A DNA stretch of 64,000 nucleotides, from positions 3,224,001 to 3,288,000 of the forward strand of contig WUJK01000003.1 of assembly GCA_011317545.1 (NCBI GenBank), written 5' to 3'. Numbering within the stretch: position 1 is the stretch's first letter; each line of letters opens with the position of its first letter. This DNA is from Coniella vitis. Taxonomy: Eukaryota > Ascomycota > Sordariomycetes > Diaporthales > Schizoparmaceae. The notes below the pieces were generated by a model. It was not told where the DNA came from, ran no database searches, and saw only the letters and a list, made by a program, of their open reading frames with translations. Below are positions 22,520 to 33,534 of this stretch, piece after piece. Both the position numbers and the translations under genes were made by a program.

Positions 22520-22746
22520 GTACAGCTATAACTTGTGCTCGCTCAATAAAACGACATAGTAGCACACGAATCTGGCTGGTGGCACAAATATGATCCCGAT
22601 CCGTGTTGCTGCACCGTTTGGGAAATGGGGTGGTGGTACAGTTTGCATTGTAGGCTGGAGATGAAACACTTGGATAGTATATGCCATCAGGGGGAAAACC
22701 AAGAATATCCATACTTGTATAGTATTTCCATAAGAAGCAGACTATA

Positions 22747-22762
22747 TACATAGTACATAGTA
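22747..22762. repeat. Two overlapping direct copies of TACATAGTA
   Basis: TACATAGTACATAGTA: two copies of the motif in the same orientation share the TA between them. This contrasts with the inverted arrangement at 4128. Confidence 0.9.
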
Positions 22763-23103
22763 GTAGGCAAGCAGGTACCTCGGTATCTATGTATCTAGGT
22801 AAACCTCTGGAGTGGGGATCTAGTGGGGCTGCCCTGTCTCTAAAGTATATAGTACTTGTCACGTTAATCGATTATCCCTTGTTGTGTTCACAATACAATT
22901 GTTTGTGCTATGCATGAGAATATCATTTGGATCTAGTTTCTTGTTAAAATATAGTATGGTTGGTTATTCTGTGTAAGCCTGTGCAACCTAGCCAGGGTAT
23001 TGTGAAGCCCTGTTATACATAGTAGGACATCATGTACAACGGTACTACCGTCACAGGTATTAAACCCTTGTTGTCCTAGTTGATGTATTTGCTATACTAC
23101 TGC

Positions 23104-23117
23104 TACATAGTACTATG
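23104..23117. repeat. Dyad CATAGTACTATG
   Basis: TACATAGTA is followed at once by an inverted partial copy, giving a perfect 12-bp palindrome at 23106-23117. It differs from the 4128 palindrome only in the outermost bases. Confidence 0.9.
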
Positions 23118-23893
23118 GTATATACGTATGGAGTAGGCACTATGTATAACTTACAAGATACCATGGAACTGCGCACCTGCACCTGCAAGCTGCCTTTTGA
23201 CCACTGCACACGCATCGGTTTGCATTTGCTGTACAACAACGTGAAAAGAAAAAGGGCGCCTCCGCGGATACTTATATACTTGTGGAGGCAGCCCGCTGGG
23301 AATGCAAAAGCACCCTCGTGGTAGCCGGCTTGGCATTCGCGTCAACGAGCACCTTCTCATTTCGAATCCCATAGTATCCAGCAACTAGCCGGCGGGCCTG
23401 CGGGCTGCACAGTAGTGTTAGCCTGGCTTGGCTTTGTCTCTGCCTTGGAATCCTGCACAGGGCCATTGTTGCCAGTCGCCAAATCACCACTCCCGCAGCC
23501 CGTCCTGGGGGCGTCCCAACCGAGATTTGGCTGGCATGCTTTGATCTCTTGTTTTCAGCTTGAGCCCGCCCGCCCCAGCAAAGGGCTTGTGGAATTGCTG
23601 GTACACGCCACCACTCGCAGCTCCTCCGTTGCAACCTTGGCCCTCACCTACCCTACCTCCCGTCGCTTCTCTCTCTTCCTGCTCCTGCTCCTCCTCCTGC
23701 TCTCCTCTGCAACAGTCACAGAGCCTTCTCTCGGCCCTCAGCTGCGCAGTGCATGACTGTGCCCTATGTAAGTCACTGACGCGCACAGGGGGGTGTCTGC
23801 CCAATCGCGTCGCCTGCTCTGGCTCTAGTGCACCATAGAGATGCAGCCCTCTGACGTGCTCCACCGGCCCAGCTAGCCCTAGACGATCCCGCA

Positions 23894-26800
23894 ATGACCT
23901 CGCACTACCGCGACCCCGACGCGGACCTCTTGCGCGACGACGGCGACAACCAAGAATACGGTCACGCCGATCTCGCAGCCAACCCTCACGACCCCTATGC
24001 TTCCAACACGCGGTGGCGCCATGAGGAGTCATCTGCGTACCGTAAGCATGCAGCCCGTCAGCCACGTGCCGCCGAGGCCAAAAGCGGCACCCACGACCTC
24101 GCCGACTTCTTAAACTCGTCGCGCGTCGCTCCCGACGAAATCCCCCAGGAAAGCGACGCCGCCGCCCCGCACAAGCACACGCCCCTCATGATCAACGGAC
24201 AGCCTTCCGAGGCCGTCGCCCGGGCCCGAGCCGAGTCGGCTGCTGCCGGCGCCGGCCCCCACAACTACCCGCAGGATGGCAGGACGATAGCCTGCGGTCC
24301 TCTGCTCAATTACCGGCGCATGCAGGGCAACTTCTGGGTTGGAAGCGTTCTTGTCGTCACGGCGGGTGGTGGCAAGACACAGCCCTTTGTGCCTACGCTC
24401 ACGCTGCAGAGGGTGAGCGAGGCCCGCGCGGAGGCTACCACCGGCGGCGCCACGCAAGTTCAAGGATTCTGTCTGTATTCCGAGCCTCGCAACACGTTCT
24501 GGCGGTTCGATCTACAATGTGAAATGGAGGCCAACGAGGTGAAATGGGAGTACACTTTGCCCGAGATGCGCTACATCAGCAAGAAGAAGCCGCAGCGCAA
24601 CAGCTTCCATGTGCCGGCTATTACAGAGTCCATGCGAAGTACGTGTGCCCATACCGCTTTTGCTTGCATGGGCCGTGCATCTTTACTGACAAAAGCGCAG
24701 TCATGTTCCATTCCTGCAACGGCTTCTCGGTAGGAACCGATGAGGATGCCTGGAGCGGACCTGCTCTCTGGAATGATGTGATGCGCCGACACGCCGAGGT
24801 ACCCTTTCACGTCATGATTGGCGGTGGCGACCAGATTTACAACGATGGAATTCGAGTTCATGGGCCCTTGCGCGACTGGACGTCCATCAGTAACCCAAAA
24901 AAGCGCCGCGAGTTTCCCTTTCCCGAGGAACTGCGGGCAGAATGCGACGACTACTACCTGAACAACTACATTCGGTGGTACTCGACCGAACCATTCGCCT
25001 CGGCAAACGGCCAGATTCCTCAAGTGAACATTTGGGATGACCACGACATCATTGACGGCTTCGGGTCGTATGTGAATGACTTTATGAAGTGCGACGTCTT
25101 TCGCGGCATCGGTGGATGTGCGCACAAGTATTACATGTTATTTCAACACCATGTGCCCCCGCCGCCTTCAACGTACACCTCGGACGCACCGCAAACAATG
25201 TTGGAACCCCAAGACAGCGGAACAGCACGCATCGATCCTGTCCAGCTGGCCGATACCTTTGTCGCAGCACCGATCGTCGAGCCAAACTACGTGATTGGCC
25301 CCAGGCCTGGTCCTTATGTGGCGGAGCACTCGCACAACATCTTTGCTAAGCTAGGCGCCAGAATTGCCCTCCTAGGAATCGATGCACGTACGGAGCGCAC
25401 ACGCCACCAAGTCAATTACCCCGAGACGTACGAGTTGATTTTTGGTCGATTACGTGACGAACTACAGAATGCGCAGGTGGCTGGCACTCCCTTCAGACAT
25501 GTCATTCTGCTCCTTGGTATCCCAATCGCGTACCCTGTGAGTTTTTTATATATATATATTGAAGGCCATTCTGCTTCTTGAATTTTTATCTGAACACAAC
25601 AACTAACATCGCGAATCGCAGCGTCTCACGTGGCTTGAAAACATCTTTTCAAGTCCCATTCTCGGCCCTGTCAAGTTTGCCAATCGGAGATTTGGTCTAG
25701 GTATGTTTTGTTTCTTCCATGTAATACTGTCTGTCTAGGGGAAACGGCCTCGTCCGTGTCTGAGACTGAACGACCTGTCTCGCGACACCCCCTTTCCTTC
25801 TTCTTTACTCGCCCCAGTCTCAGCCTGCTGAATCCTGTCCTACCCACACCGGCCGTTATATTGAACTCTTCGCGTGGGACAATCGACTAATGCGCCGCAT
25901 AGGTGGTGGCCTCTTCAATCATTTTGACGGCTCGGTCGATCTGCTGGATGACTTGGATGATCACTATACCGCCCGCACCCACAAAAGGGAGCGCAACTGG
26001 ATGATCGAAACGTTACAGACCATCTGCCAACAGTGTAAGTGAAAGACGACCAAGTTAACGGTTATCCACAGCACAGCATACGGGCTGATGGTTCATGATA
26101 CTGAACTAACCACTGCCACGCGCAACAAACACACACAGACTCTGTACGCCTCACCATCCTCGGCGGGGACGTCCACCTCGCGGCATTGGGCCGCTTCTAT
26201 TCAAATCCTTCGCTCAACATCCCCTGCGAAAATGACCACCGATACATGGTCAACGTCGTGTCCTCGGCTATCGTCAACAAGCCACCGCCGCAAGCCATTG
26301 CCAATCTCCTTTCGCGGCGCAACAAGATTCACCACCTCAACTCGGACACGGACGAGACACTGCTCAAATTGTTCAACAAGGATCCCGGCAATTCGAACAA
26401 GACGGCGGCGCATAACCAAGTGACCATGCCGAGTCGCAATTTCGCCATGATCACGGAGAATTCACCCAACAATCCACCCCCGCCCTCCTCCTTCTCCTCA
26501 GCGTCACCACCGGCTGCCAACGGCCAAGAGCAGTTTGAGCACCCACGACATCTTCAGCCACCCAATGCAAACAACCTCCGCCCTGCGACAGCAACAACAA
26601 ACGGCTATAGCGCCACCAGCGCAACAAACGGCCGTCTTTCCAAGACACACACCCACACATCCGACAAGTCATGCTCCACCAGGAAATCACGACACCACCG
26701 TCGCCACCACCACCACAACGTCGACGGCCGCCTACCGCTTAGCGCGGGCGAAACAGGCTGTGGAACGACGCACAAAGCTGCCCATGATGCCGAGCACGGA

Positions 26801-26941
26801 CGCGGCAACGACGGCGGGCTGGATATCTGTATTCGCGTGGAGATTGATCAGCATGATCCGCAGGGAAGGACGGAGAGTTACGGGCTGACGGTGCCGGTGC
26901 TGACTACGAATGTTGGCGGGGGTGCTGCTGCTCCTCTATAA
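23894..26941 (+). CDS. PhoD-like phosphatase (PhoD_2-type metallophosphatase)
   Basis: Five exons (23894-24638, 24701-25536, 25622-25700, 25903-26034, 26139-26941) encode 864 residues. Residues 1-245 are disordered, then a PhoD-like beta-sandwich/core follows. The metal-site motifs are present: FHSCNGFS (251-258), IGGGDQIYND (288-297), NIWDDHDIIDG (358-368) and LGGDVHLA (605-612). The family hydrolyses phosphoesters with a di- or tri-metal centre. Fungal members of this large cytosolic type have not been assigned a substrate that I can name with confidence. After the last motif, the final roughly 200 residues (from about 665) are Ser/Pro/His/Asn-rich and end with a short conserved-looking segment (DICIRVEIDQHDPQGRTESYGLTVP). 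No signal peptide or membrane segment is seen. All introns obey GT-AG, and the exon phases close without stops. Confidence 0.88.
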
Positions 26942-27601
26942 GCCCAAGGGGGGGGGCGCCTTTTGAATGGTTGCGTTGCAAGCTTGACTGTTGGACGCAA
27001 ACTGTTTGTCAACAAGCATATGCCATGAGGTAATAATTTGTGGTAACGGGGCCGGTTTGGATTGCATATTTGATTCGTTGCATACCTCCCTCCCTCCCTA
27101 CCCACCCGTTTAATCTGCATGCCATCATGGAGAAGGGGACTTTTGGATTTTGCTTTGTTTTTTTCAGTCCATGATGGGGGCTTACTATAGCATCAGTTAT
27201 ACCTTGATACCTCGACTTTTATTTCAAAGTAATTTGCAGAATAATTCTTTACAGAATCTTGTCTGGTATTTCCGAGTGAAAGGAAACGAAACAAAACATT
27301 CTGTCGGTCTGAGCAGTGTTTGCAAGAGTTGTACTCACTTGCCGCGTAATCATATCCAAGAAATGTAAAGCGTTGTTGGGATACAATATATCTCTGATTG
27401 TATCACGAAGCTTGAAGATCAAATACCTCCGAGATCGTTTTGCTGATTCGTTTTGTGCAATTCCCACCATTGTGGCAGGTTTTGTTTGTTCTGGTATACA
27501 ACCTATCTATGATTCCTTGACCGCCCACCTGAGGTTTCAACTAAATCTACACGCAAGACCATGTCCCGCTGACCCCTACCAATCTGAGCCTGCTCCTTTC
27601 T
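26942..27601. other. Convergent intergenic region
   Basis: This is the shared 3' flank of the PhoD-like gene (plus) and the verprolin gene (minus). The sequence is moderately AT-rich. No gene or motif copy was seen. Confidence 0.65.
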
Positions 27602-29058
27602 TCACAACAAACTCAAATCAATTGGCACACTACTTCCCCTACCCGCTCTATACTTCCTCGGCTTGGGGCGAAACTCCCTAGGCTTGGGAAACATGGATTC
27701 ATCCTGCCACTTCCACCGCGGGTCTTCAATGACGATGCGCCCACCACCGGCGCCACCGCCATTAGTTCGTGTCGCGAGGGAGTTGGTCCTCGTAGGACTG
27801 GGGCTCTTGGCACCTCCGTTGGGTTGCAGTGTGAAAGCGCTGGGGTCCAGCATCGATCGGAGGCCCGAGACGGAGCCAGAGTGGGCGCGACTTTGGGATG
27901 CGGAAGCAGGAGGAGGTGGCGGCGGTGGTGCTGATATGGGTGAGTGGGAAGCAGCGCTTGCTGGAGGTGGCGGTGGCGGCGGTGCTGATATGGGTGAGTG
28001 GGAAGCAGCGCTCGCTGCGGGTGGTGGTGGCGGCGGTGGTGCTGGCGAGCGTTGCGGAGCTGATGGGGCGCGCGGAGCGGACGTGGGTGGCGGAGGTGGA
28101 GGTGCGGGTGCGGATGGGAGAGACGGCGCCGAGATGGTAGGCGGAGGTGGTGCTGGGGCCCCCGGCAAAGGAGGTGCCGATATAGGTGGGGCGGATGGTT
28201 TGCGCGATACAGGAAGCGGAGGTGGCTTCTTGCCTATAGGAGGCGGAGCGGGCTTATGCAATGAGGCGGAGGAATGTGGGCGGTCCGGCGGTGTTCTCTT
28301 TAGGTTTGCCAGCGAAGGGTGCGTAGGGAGGGCTGGCACTGCGCGACCTGGGATCGCAGGCGCGGCGCCGGATGGTGGCTTCGGGGCAGACAGTTTGGGG
28401 GGTTTCGGCGCCGAGGATCGGGAGGTTGACTCTGGGTCAGATAAGTATGATGCGTCTCGATTGGCTGTACCCGTTGTTTGATGTCAGATATGCTGGAGAG
28501 ACCCCTCGAGGCGGGGGCTTCAAAGGAAGATGACATGGACATACCTCCTGTGTCAACACCGACACCAGTCTTGCGCAACTTGGGCATGCCGCCAGCGAAT
28601 AAGCCGCCCAGCTGCGGAGCGCTGTCTACGGCTGGAGCAGCAGGTGCATCGCGGGTGACCTGGTCGCTGTTGCTCCTAGCTCTGTTTCCAGGTACAGGCG
28701 GCGCGAGTCCACCAGGCGGCTTCGGCATTCCAGGTACCGGCGGCGCTCCTCCTAACGGCGAGGGGCCAGCACCGCCGGATGTCTTGGCCAGTAGAGGGCC
28801 GGATCGATCGTTTGTGACAGTCTTCTTGAGGGCTTTTCCTTTGTTGATATCGGCGAGCAGAGCACCCTGTTCCGTTGCCAATGTCAGTGGTTTGCAAAGA
28901 GGGTTTTTTGGGGGGGGGGTAGAATCGATGCTGAAACTCACTCTTCCCTTTCCAGCCGCAGGCGGCCGTGCTGGTAAGCCCCCGGGGGGTGGCGGAGGAG
29001 GAGGGCCTCCAGGCCCGCCTGGCGGAGGGGGCGGTGGTGGAGGAGGTGGCGGTGGCAT
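27602..29058 (-). CDS. VRP1: Verprolin / WIP family actin-binding protein
   Basis: Exons 29058-28942, 28866-28545 and 28464-27602 encode 433 residues. The order of parts is diagnostic. An N-terminal poly-Pro/Gly tract (profilin/SH3 type, 1-38) is followed by a WH2 actin-monomer motif, LLADINKGKALKKT (42-55). A second actin-type segment, LGGLFAGGMPKLRK, comes next, then a long Pro-rich linker. The C-terminal WASP-binding region is WQDESMFPKPREF...RAGRGSSVP. Verprolin binds G-actin and holds Las17/WASP, promoting Arp2/3 actin patches during endocytosis and polarised growth. The linker contains near-identical repeats of SAASHSPISAPPPPPPPA, likely from recent unit duplication. Intron 1 splits the poly-Pro segment from the WH2 motif. 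The ATG at 29058 begins directly with the proline tract, as in other family members. Confidence 0.93.
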
Positions 29059-29973
29059 GGTGTCTCAACGTGTATATTCGAAAGCGAAGAGAGTCATTGA
29101 TTCCAGGCTGTCGCTGGTGCTGGTGCTGGTGCTGTTGATGCTGGAAGGTTAGGAAATAGAATCGGTTACAGCGATGACACGGCGCTGAGTGGCGTGGTCG
29201 GGCCGGCTGCAGCAGAGCTCACCAAGCAGTGAGCGATGGCAAATAGTAGTAGTGACGAGGAGTGACAGTCCGTGGGGATATAGAATGGCTCGCGGCGGAC
29301 ACGCAATGGTGAGTGAGCGGGTGGATGGGATGCGAATGCAGCTGATGGCCGACAAGAAGGACGTGGAAGGGGCGGGCAGGCACATGGCAGGCCAGGTTGG
29401 GTAGCAGCAAGGTACCGACGTATCGCATCAATGTGAAGTCCGAGTGTCGTCAGAGCGTGGCGCAGTAAGTTCCGGTCAAGCCACACAGTGCCACAGCCCA
29501 GACTCGACTTCAGCAACCTCTCTCGCCAGAAACAGAAATCACGGGTCATGCGCTTCTCCCCAACTTCATCACCAAAAGCAAAACCAGAGGCAACGACAGA
29601 TTGCCAACAACACTGCTACGTCCGTTGTCTCACGTCTGTCCATAGAAGGAGCATTTCGCCCAGTCGAGTTCCACTCTAGCAAGCGACCCAGACCCCTCAA
29701 GACTTTCCAAATCCACGCCAGAGACGGCTCATCAGCACGCCGCAAGTCGACTTCGTACAGGGCTACTCTGAAGCGTGCCCGTGCAAGTTGCGCCAAAAGA
29801 CTGCCTGCCCACGACAACTCACGCCCAGACACGGCATAATAACACCCGTTATCAGCCAGGCTATGCGCCGTATGACGCCTTGCTGAAGCGATATAGCCCC
29901 GTCTGGTCCACCGGGAAGGCCGTTCACCCGCACAGCCCAGCTCTGGTCACAATAACTGTCCGAACCTCCCAGC
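29059..29973. other. Divergent intergenic region
   Basis: This about 0.9-kb region separates two divergent genes, verprolin and a mitochondrial membrane protein. No motif copies and no other features were recognised. Confidence 0.6.
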
Positions 29974-31353
29974 ATGCGGGTGGGCATCTCGAAAAAGTGG
30001 CCTCCGGTCCGCCGCGGCGACACAAAGCTGTGCCCCCTCCATGGCTGCTTCGCGGCTCAGCCACGCCCTTTTGGCCCGCTTCTTGCCAAGTCTTCTATCG
30101 CAACGCTTGGCGCGATAAGACCAGCAGCAGTCCGGCCATTGCCAACCCGGTTCAACAGAGGCGTTCTGGGGAATGATGGCGTTGGTGCTTCAAGATGCTA
30201 CCGCTTTGGCACTCCGAAATCAGCGACCCAGCCAAGATCTGAACTAGCACAGACACAAGCTTCCAGCGAGCTGTCGACGCCTCCGCCCTCAGCAGGTGCC
30301 GTCTCGCCAAGCACCGCCGACAGCTCCGTCGTCGCCGCTTCTCGTGCCAAGGACCAGCTGCTTGCTCAAAAAGAGCTCCCCTCGCAACATGATGTGCTCA
30401 CCGCACTCATGCTGTGCAACAAGGCTGCCATCTTGGCCATCAACAACAACTCATCATCCACAGTCCAGAGCTCCACCAAGGCCCCAGAAACAACACCTAC
30501 CGCGGCGTCATCACTCTTGTCTCTCGACAGATCACCCGCCAAGTCCAAAAAGCACTTGGCAGATCAGCCTCTCCAAGCCTCGCCGCCAGCGGATCTTGTC
30601 GAGCGTACAAGTCAGATCGCCTTCGAAATTATATCCCATCCTGCGGTTGTTATCACGCGTGAAGTCTTGGAAGCGTACGTGATTGTTCAGTCCCGACTTG
30701 GCAGGGTAGAGACCCTTCCGCACGTCTTGGGCTTGTACGCCTCCAAGCCCAAGCCGAAACGCGAATCAGGCGGGATTACATATGTGCCGCGAAACGCCAA
30801 CGAAGCCGCGAATGCTGTGGACCCAAAAATCGCCGACAAAGCTTTGGACGCTGCGATCGAGGTCAAGAACCTGGATGCAGCCATTGGAATCATCGAGAGC
30901 ACGTACGCCACCAAGGCTTTCTTGCGGCAGAAGGTGCTCAGGAAAGCAGTGCTCCCTGTTGCAACTGCCGCGACTGCGCCATTTGCAGTCTACGTGTTGG
31001 CGTCGAACTTGGCCAACTTCCAGACCTCAGTGGACCACAAGACAGCAACCGCTGCGGCTACTATTGGCTTGTTGGCATATGTAGGCTTTACCGGGTCCAT
31101 GGGCCTCCTGGCGACGCTCACGCAAAACGACCACATGGTTCGCATTACATGGGCCCCAGGAATCAGCTTGAGAGAGCGATGGCTGCGTGAGGAGCAGCGC
31201 GCGGCTCTGGATAAAGTAGCCACCTCTTTTGGCTTCTCTCAGGCACATCGCCATGGCGAGGAAGAGGGGGCCGAATTTGAGGCGCTCCGTCGATTTGTCC
31301 TCACTAGGGGCATGGTTTTGGACCGCGTCGAGCTGATGGAGGGCATGACCTGA
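29974..31353 (+). CDS. Conserved fungal mitochondrial membrane protein, uncharacterised
   Basis: One exon encodes 459 residues. The N-terminal roughly 80 residues are rich in Arg, Ala and Ser and poor in acids (for example LLAKSSIATLGAIRPAAVRPL), which suggests a mitochondrial presequence. The middle contains alpha-helical, repeat-like segments (VLTALMLCNKAAILAI; EVLEAYVIVQSRLGRVETLPHVL; AIEVKNLDAAIGIIESTYATKAFLRQKVLRKAVLP). Two hydrophobic helices follow at about 330-350 and 358-378. The conserved-looking C-terminus has RITWAPGISLRERWLREEQRAALDKVA and ends RGMVLDRVELMEGM. The pattern resembles widely conserved but unstudied ascomycete mitochondrial proteins; I do not assign a function. The ATG at 29974 is the first in frame with the presequence-like segment. 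Translation might start slightly downstream. Confidence 0.75.
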   Translation: MRVGISKKWPPVRRGDTKLCPLHGCFAAQPRPFGPLLAKSSIATLGAIRPAAVRPLPTRFNRGVLGNDGVGASRCYRFGTPKSATQPRSELAQTQASSELSTPPPSAGAVSPSTADSSVVAASRAKDQLLAQKELPSQHDVLTALMLCNKAAILAINNNSSSTVQSSTKAPETTPTAASSLLSLDRSPAKSKKHLADQPLQASPPADLVERTSQIAFEIISHPAVVITREVLEAYVIVQSRLGRVETLPHVLGLYASKPKPKRESGGITYVPRNANEAANAVDPKIADKALDAAIEVKNLDAAIGIIESTYATKAFLRQKVLRKAVLPVATAATAPFAVYVLASNLANFQTSVDHKTATAAATIGLLAYVGFTGSMGLLATLTQNDHMVRITWAPGISLRERWLREEQRAALDKVATSFGFSQAHRHGEEEGAEFEALRRFVLTRGMVLDRVELMEGMT

Positions 31354-32331
31354 AGTCAATGCGACTTCGGCCGGACTTTGTTTCGCCGCCATGCTCTCTC
31401 TTTTTGGAGCCTGCAGGAAGCAATTCACTTTTGCTTTCAAGCCATTTCCTGGCATGACGGTGTCTCTGCGATACGTGGATGCCAAGAAGCGCGACCGGCG
31501 GGACGTGAAGCATGCAACGCCACGAGAAGGCTTGGAGAGTCGCAAGACGCCGATCTTTATTTCTTGCTGCGTGCAAACTGCTATCGATGAGGCCACTGAC
31601 TTTTGCTGCGCAGGCTTGGCATCCGGCACTCGATGCATTATTCCTGCCTCGATTATAAGCTCTGGTATGCGTGGGGTTGGCCTACGCGGTGGCAGTACTG
31701 CAGATCTATGACAAGGGACCCACGCGTGGGCTTTCTTCGACTATCCCGGAGCTTGACGTCTTTTTGACTGGCAAGGTACCACCAGTTCAGACCCATCTCT
31801 CTATCACAAGCGGGCAGCATCCGCCCGCCGGCAGTGCCTTACTTATTATGATCGAGTTTAGTGCGTTTGCATGCGGAAGGACCAGTCTCTTAGATGCCAC
31901 AATATTATACATAATCAATGTATTTATACCATGTCTGATTCCCATGTGCTTTTTACCCTCTGCGTTTTTCTACATCATAGGCGCCAACGTTCTTTCATCC
32001 CCCTCCCTCTACACACACATGCTCTTCTCATTGTGCTCCTCTCAAAATTACCTAACGCCAAATACTACTTACTACCTTACTCTCTCTCGAGTCGTCGTTC
32101 CTCGTCATCATCACCCTCCTCCTCTCTCTTTTTTTCGCTACATAATCAGCGTCCCAGTGTGGGAGACTGTGGATTCCGAGAACGCAGACTAGGCGCCTCT
32201 AGTCTTGAGAATCAGGCCCACCATCCCTTTTATATAAGAATAACGAGCGCCACGGCTCGAAGGTTGTGCTTGACCTACGCCAGACCCAACATACATTGAG
32301 CAACGGTGCGTGGTGGTGAGAGTCCTGGAGA
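31354..32331. other. Intergenic between two co-directional genes
   Basis: The first half is probably the 3' UTR of the mitochondrial protein gene. The stretch 32080-32140 is a marked pyrimidine tract, and a TATATAAG box lies at 32231, as expected for a fungal promoter before 32332. Confidence 0.6.
32231..32238 (+). promoter_or_regulatory. TATA box-like element TATATAAG
   Basis: TATATAAG lies 94 bp before the ATG at 32332 and just after a long CT-rich tract, a common fungal core-promoter arrangement. No transcript data are available. Confidence 0.4.
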
Positions 32332-33534
32332 ATGGCAAGCGCAGATGGAAATGATTTATGCCGAGAATATGGCAGTTTCATGCACGCCATGCGTCGCCCG
32401 GAAGCCGAGGCACTTTACTGGGTCTGGTTCGCTCTTGTTCTCTTCATCCTCTTTGGTACTTCATGGCATTTCGGTAGGGTGATGGAGAGCGTCGAGCGCA
32501 TGAAAGTGGGCGATACTCAACGCCAACGGGTGCTCAATTCTTGTTTCTACCGCACCGTGGCCTCTGGTCTCGTCAGCCTTGCCATCTCAGTCCTGGAAGT
32601 CTTCGTCTTGCTCACCCTCCAGTTTTGCAGCCAAGAGCCGCTGGCTAGCCTCTACTGGTCTACTTGGACAGTTCTGCAGGTGGGCGCAGTTGTTGCCATC
32701 TTTGGCATATGTCTCCATGTGCGGCACATGATCAGGGGCAGACGCAACCCGCCCTGGGCACTGGCGCTCGGCACGCCCGTGCTCGTAGTTGCAGGCATCG
32801 GCCATTACTTGCAAGCAAAATTCCGACGCAAGGCAAAGATCGTGAGCGAGAATTTAATAAATCGAAACCTCAGTCTGCGGTCCGCAAGTCGGTCTCGCAG
32901 CCGTGCACTTAGCGAAGCGTAAGTACCCTGAGGAGCATTGCCAAATATTCCCATACACAGATGAAGAGAGCGGTTTGCATGTATTGTTAACACACAAGTC
33001 TACAACAGAACTACTGATCGCTATGTTAGTACCGATGCCGAGGACCGTTTACCTGCCCGTGACGAAGCAACACCTGCATCTCGCGCGGATGGAGCTGATA
33101 ATTTCCACGCGAAGATACTTGGATACACCGATGACGGGGATGTCATCATCAAGCTATCGCCCAGCATTGCATCAGCGGTTCGCACAGCCGTCAAACGGCA
33201 ACCCGACGGCATCTCTTGGGACCCGGCTTCTAGCCTGCGGACGCAACGCGGCAGGTCAAACAGCTTGTCGATGCTGTCGCGACACCGATCAGCAAGCTTG
33301 AGGCGGCAATCACTTTCACCCATCCGTAGTATGTACATCGAGGACGACACCTCCCTCGCACAGGATCAACAAAGCCATGGCAGTGTCGCCACCCACCCGA
33401 ACGCAAGAAGGGTATCTACAATTGTCATCGAAGGGCAGCCACCTGCTCACGCTCTCAAGCCCGCAGCGAGCGAAAACACCACAACGACTGCGACATCACG
33501 GACGACTTGGAATGAAAAGGGAGCATCTTCCTAG
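32332..33534 (+). CDS. Four-helix membrane protein, unrecognised
   Basis: Exons 32332-32918 and 33030-33534 encode 363 residues. Four hydrophobic segments lie at about 27-47, 74-97, 106-128 and 140-158 (for example ALYWVWFALVLFILFGTSW and TWTVLQVGAVVAIFGICLHV). A positively charged loop (HVRHMIRGRRN) lies between helices 3 and 4. The C-terminal half is a soluble, Ser/Arg-rich tail with several possible phosphorylation clusters (NLSLRSASRSRSRALSEA; RHRSASLRRQSLSPIRS). The splice junction (GC|GTAAGT...TTAG|T) keeps the frame. I do not recognise the family. It is probably a plasma- or endomembrane protein specific to filamentous ascomycetes. Confidence 0.72.

Larger units (their letters stand above)
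21746..23893. other. Intergenic between P5C dehydrogenase and PhoD-like phosphatase genes
   Basis: This is the divergent flank of two genes. It holds one doubtful small frame (22064-22291, minus), an AT dinucleotide run at 22497-22519, and four TACATAGTA copies at 22747, 22754, 23016 and 23104. The part just before 23894 is C/T-rich, as in many fungal 5' UTRs. Confidence 0.6.

Noticed and set aside
27663..28481. 272-residue Gly-rich frame on the plus strand
   Set aside because: It is the antisense shadow of the verprolin proline repeats.
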